Below, one piece after another: positions 42,540 through 44,247 of a stretch of 44,247 nucleotides of DNA. Source of the stretch: Mnemiopsis leidyi (lineage: Eukaryota > Ctenophora > Tentaculata > Lobata > Bolinopsidae). The translations under genes were made by a program, and so were the position numbers. Under the pieces are notes generated by a model that worked only from the letters and a program-made list of their open reading frames with translations, was not told the origin of the DNA and did not search any database. Location: positions 323,123-367,369 of the forward strand of contig JH153095.1 in NCBI GenBank assembly GCA_000226015.1, written 5' to 3'. Position 1 is the stretch's first letter. Every line of letters begins with the position of its first letter.

Positions 42540-43680
42540 ATAAAGTGTAGCAAGTTATTCAATATTATTTGATGTCCGACAGACATCAGGCTGCCTGATT
42601 CTGGCAATTGTTAACAAAAGTTGACATTCAATAACACTACTGCTAAGATAAATCCTCAACTCGGGAGTGTTGGGCCCACAAGATGTGCTCAAAGTAATTG
42701 TCAAAAACACGTGATGTGAGATATTATATAGAAAGATGCCTGAACGATAATATGTAAAATTGTTAGAAATAGAATACTCTCTAATAAATTGCTTTGATAA
42801 GTAAGCAACATCATGTTCAGACAAAATTGCAGGTTTCTCAGTCTACTTTACTCTTCTTTGTAGTAAATTCTAAAACTTTTTAGGTCTTACAAGGGGGCCA
42901 TAGAACCTTCATTATGTTTTTAGGGGTAGGGTTCATAAGCCAAAATTTTGTTTGATTATTAAGGGCGATGGTTAAATTTTGATGGCATTGACAACGCGTG
43001 CCGTGTAAGTAAAATTGACATGGCATGTGTATTATAAAATGAAAATTGCTCTTGGTAGTTAGTTCGATTTGCTATTGCTTCGTTTTGTCTACGATTTGAT
43101 CTGTGTCGCAAAAGGTTGTAGGTATGCAAGTGAACTTTTGCCAAATGTCTGAATTGAACTTTAAATGATGTAATAAGCAAGCACTGTTCAGCCAGTAATC
43201 CATCTGACAATTCATTCATTATCTTCTAAAACCTTCAATATCCTGTTGCATTTGGTTACAACTGATAACTTCTTGAAGTTTCATCTACTACAATGGGAAA
43301 ATTTGCAAAAATCACTCTTATTACTTTTTTTTATAACTCGGATTTCATCATTTACAAAGAGTGATTAAAGTAAACAAAAAACTTTATATCGCTCATATCA
43401 CTTGCACATTTTGCTCTGCCTGAATCGATCAATTAATGTCATTTTCAATGCCTTTAAATGTTTGATAAATTATTTCAGTTGCGAATTGCGACTATGTTTT
43501 TATTTTTGTTGTCAGTTCCATCATATAGACAAACACTTTGATTGGTGTGTCCCAATTTGCAAGACCAATGACCAATCATAAATCAAATCCAACACTAACC
43601 ACCTCATTCAGTAAATTTAATCAGTCTACAGTGATGCGCTACGCACTGAATTAAAATCAAAATAACCCTGCGCAACCACT
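42540..43680. other. Upstream of photolyase, no gene seen
   Basis: AT-rich sequence with only short unsupported frames on either strand. It may include the photolyase promoter and a first exon. Confidence 0.5.
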
Positions 43681-43689
43681 GTTTTGATT

Positions 43690-43955
43690 AAGGAGTGGGA
43701 CAGGACGACCAGGACGGACCACCATCCTGCTAACCCCACTATACCACCAAAATCTCCCGATTCCTAACCACCTTATGCCTTGTGAAGACCGCTTCGTGGC
43801 TGGTTATAATTTAATATAATTTAATCGATTCCCAGTTCCGCCAATCCTAGAGGAGTGCGCTAAGGGCATTTGCCTATGCAATCTTCTTCGGTTGACTCAG
43901 CCGAATGACCGGGAAACCGTGATTGAGGGTTAAATGAGGAGGGTCTCCATTAAAA
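43690..43955 (+). mobile_element. SINE-like sequence with shared core module
   Basis: GTTGACTCAGCCGAATGACC followed by GGGAAACCGTGATTGAGGGT and TAAATGAG (43892-43938) matches the body of the SINE at 38790-39063, with only scattered differences. The upstream 200 bp (AGGACGACCAGGACGGACC..) has no tRNA-like head that I can fold. The exact ends are uncertain. Confidence 0.5.
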
Positions 43956-44009
43956 GATCTAGAATCTTCCAGGAGCCCCTTCAGTATAACTGTAAAAGCC
44001 TGGGTACAG

Positions 44010-44056
44010 GTGTAACAAATACAAATACAAATAATAAATAATAAATAATGAATAAT
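44010..44056. repeat. Simple (AAATAC)/(AATAAAT) repeat
   Basis: ACAAATACAAATACAAAT then AATAAATAATAAATAATG. On the minus strand it follows the reverse transcriptase fragment, as a LINE 3' tail repeat would. Confidence 0.7.
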
Positions 44057-44064
44057 GATGCCAG

Positions 44065-44247
44065 CATCATCACAAGAGCTTTGTAAATAGCTAGCATAAC
44101 ATTCTCATCTCTATTAATCAAATTCCTAACAACCCAGCAGATCATCTGATTTGCTTTTGATATAGATGACTTTATCTGTTCATTCCAAAGCAGGGAACTA
44201 TTGGTAATAACCCCCAAATCTTTTTCTTGTGCAGACGCTTCAAGTTC
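44065..44247 (-). mobile_element. Non-LTR retrotransposon reverse transcriptase fragment
   Basis: The minus strand from the window edge reads EKDLGVITNSSLLWNEQIKS, then SISKANQMICWVVRNLINRD and NVMLAIYKALV. This matches the conserved late reverse-transcriptase segment of LINEs (DLGV..L.W..HI..I..KAN...G...R.....LYK.LV). After KALV the similarity stops and the frame drifts into low-complexity sequence, so the 3' end is truncated. The 5' part lies outside the window. Confidence 0.75.

Noticed and set aside
42959..43219. 86-codon minus-strand frame as first photolyase exon
   Set aside because: It shows no similarity to photolyase N-termini and has no donor in a compatible phase.

Overview
This is eukaryotic, metazoan DNA: multi-exon genes with GT..AG introns, tRNA-derived short repeats, MITE-like inverted-repeat elements and a LINE fragment, at roughly 36-38% GC. 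The gene set (EF-hand/WD40 protein of the WDR49/WDR64 type, cortactin, secreted alpha carbonic anhydrase, class II CPD photolyase, three rhodopsin-like GPCRs) fits a marine invertebrate, perhaps a cnidarian or another early-branching animal. I cannot name the species.

Layout. (1) 190-387: 22-bp tandem repeats. (2) 760-20512 (+): a WD40 gene that I could assemble as 22 exons with every intron phase agreeing (about 1100 aa). Its sixth intron holds an intronless GPCR on the opposite strand (4681-5619) plus a frameshifted GPCR relic (about 4020-4213). Its seventeenth intron holds a 1104-aa LDLa-repeat GPCR on the same strand (15592-18906) and an assembly gap (14400-14949). (3) 21173-32645 (-): cortactin, convergent with the WD gene, assembled as 16 phase-consistent exons (771 aa). 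It has one partial and six full 37-residue cortactin repeats, a half repeat, a long E/R-rich helix and, unusually, three tandem SH3 domains. Its fifth exon-side intron (28760-31911) holds a third GPCR on the opposite strand (30083-31692, five exons). (4) About 32975-33580 (+): a possible small unrecognised gene, divergent from cortactin. (5) 35382-39329 (+): a six-exon secreted and probably membrane-anchored carbonic anhydrase, its introns filled with mobile elements. (6) 41011-42525 (-): class II photolyase. (7) 43690-44247: SINE-like sequence and a LINE reverse transcriptase fragment that runs off the window.

Two patterns stand out. All three receptor genes lie inside introns of two unrelated host genes. 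Also, several introns carry short tandem arrays built from the splice junction itself: donor-centred arrays after WD exon 3, after WD exon 20 and after carbonic anhydrase exon 1, a branchpoint/acceptor array before WD exon 16, and a 52-bp satellite abutting a cortactin acceptor. These create ladders of decoy or alternative splice sites. All splice calls here were made by eye from consensus sites, phase and protein similarity; no transcript evidence was available.
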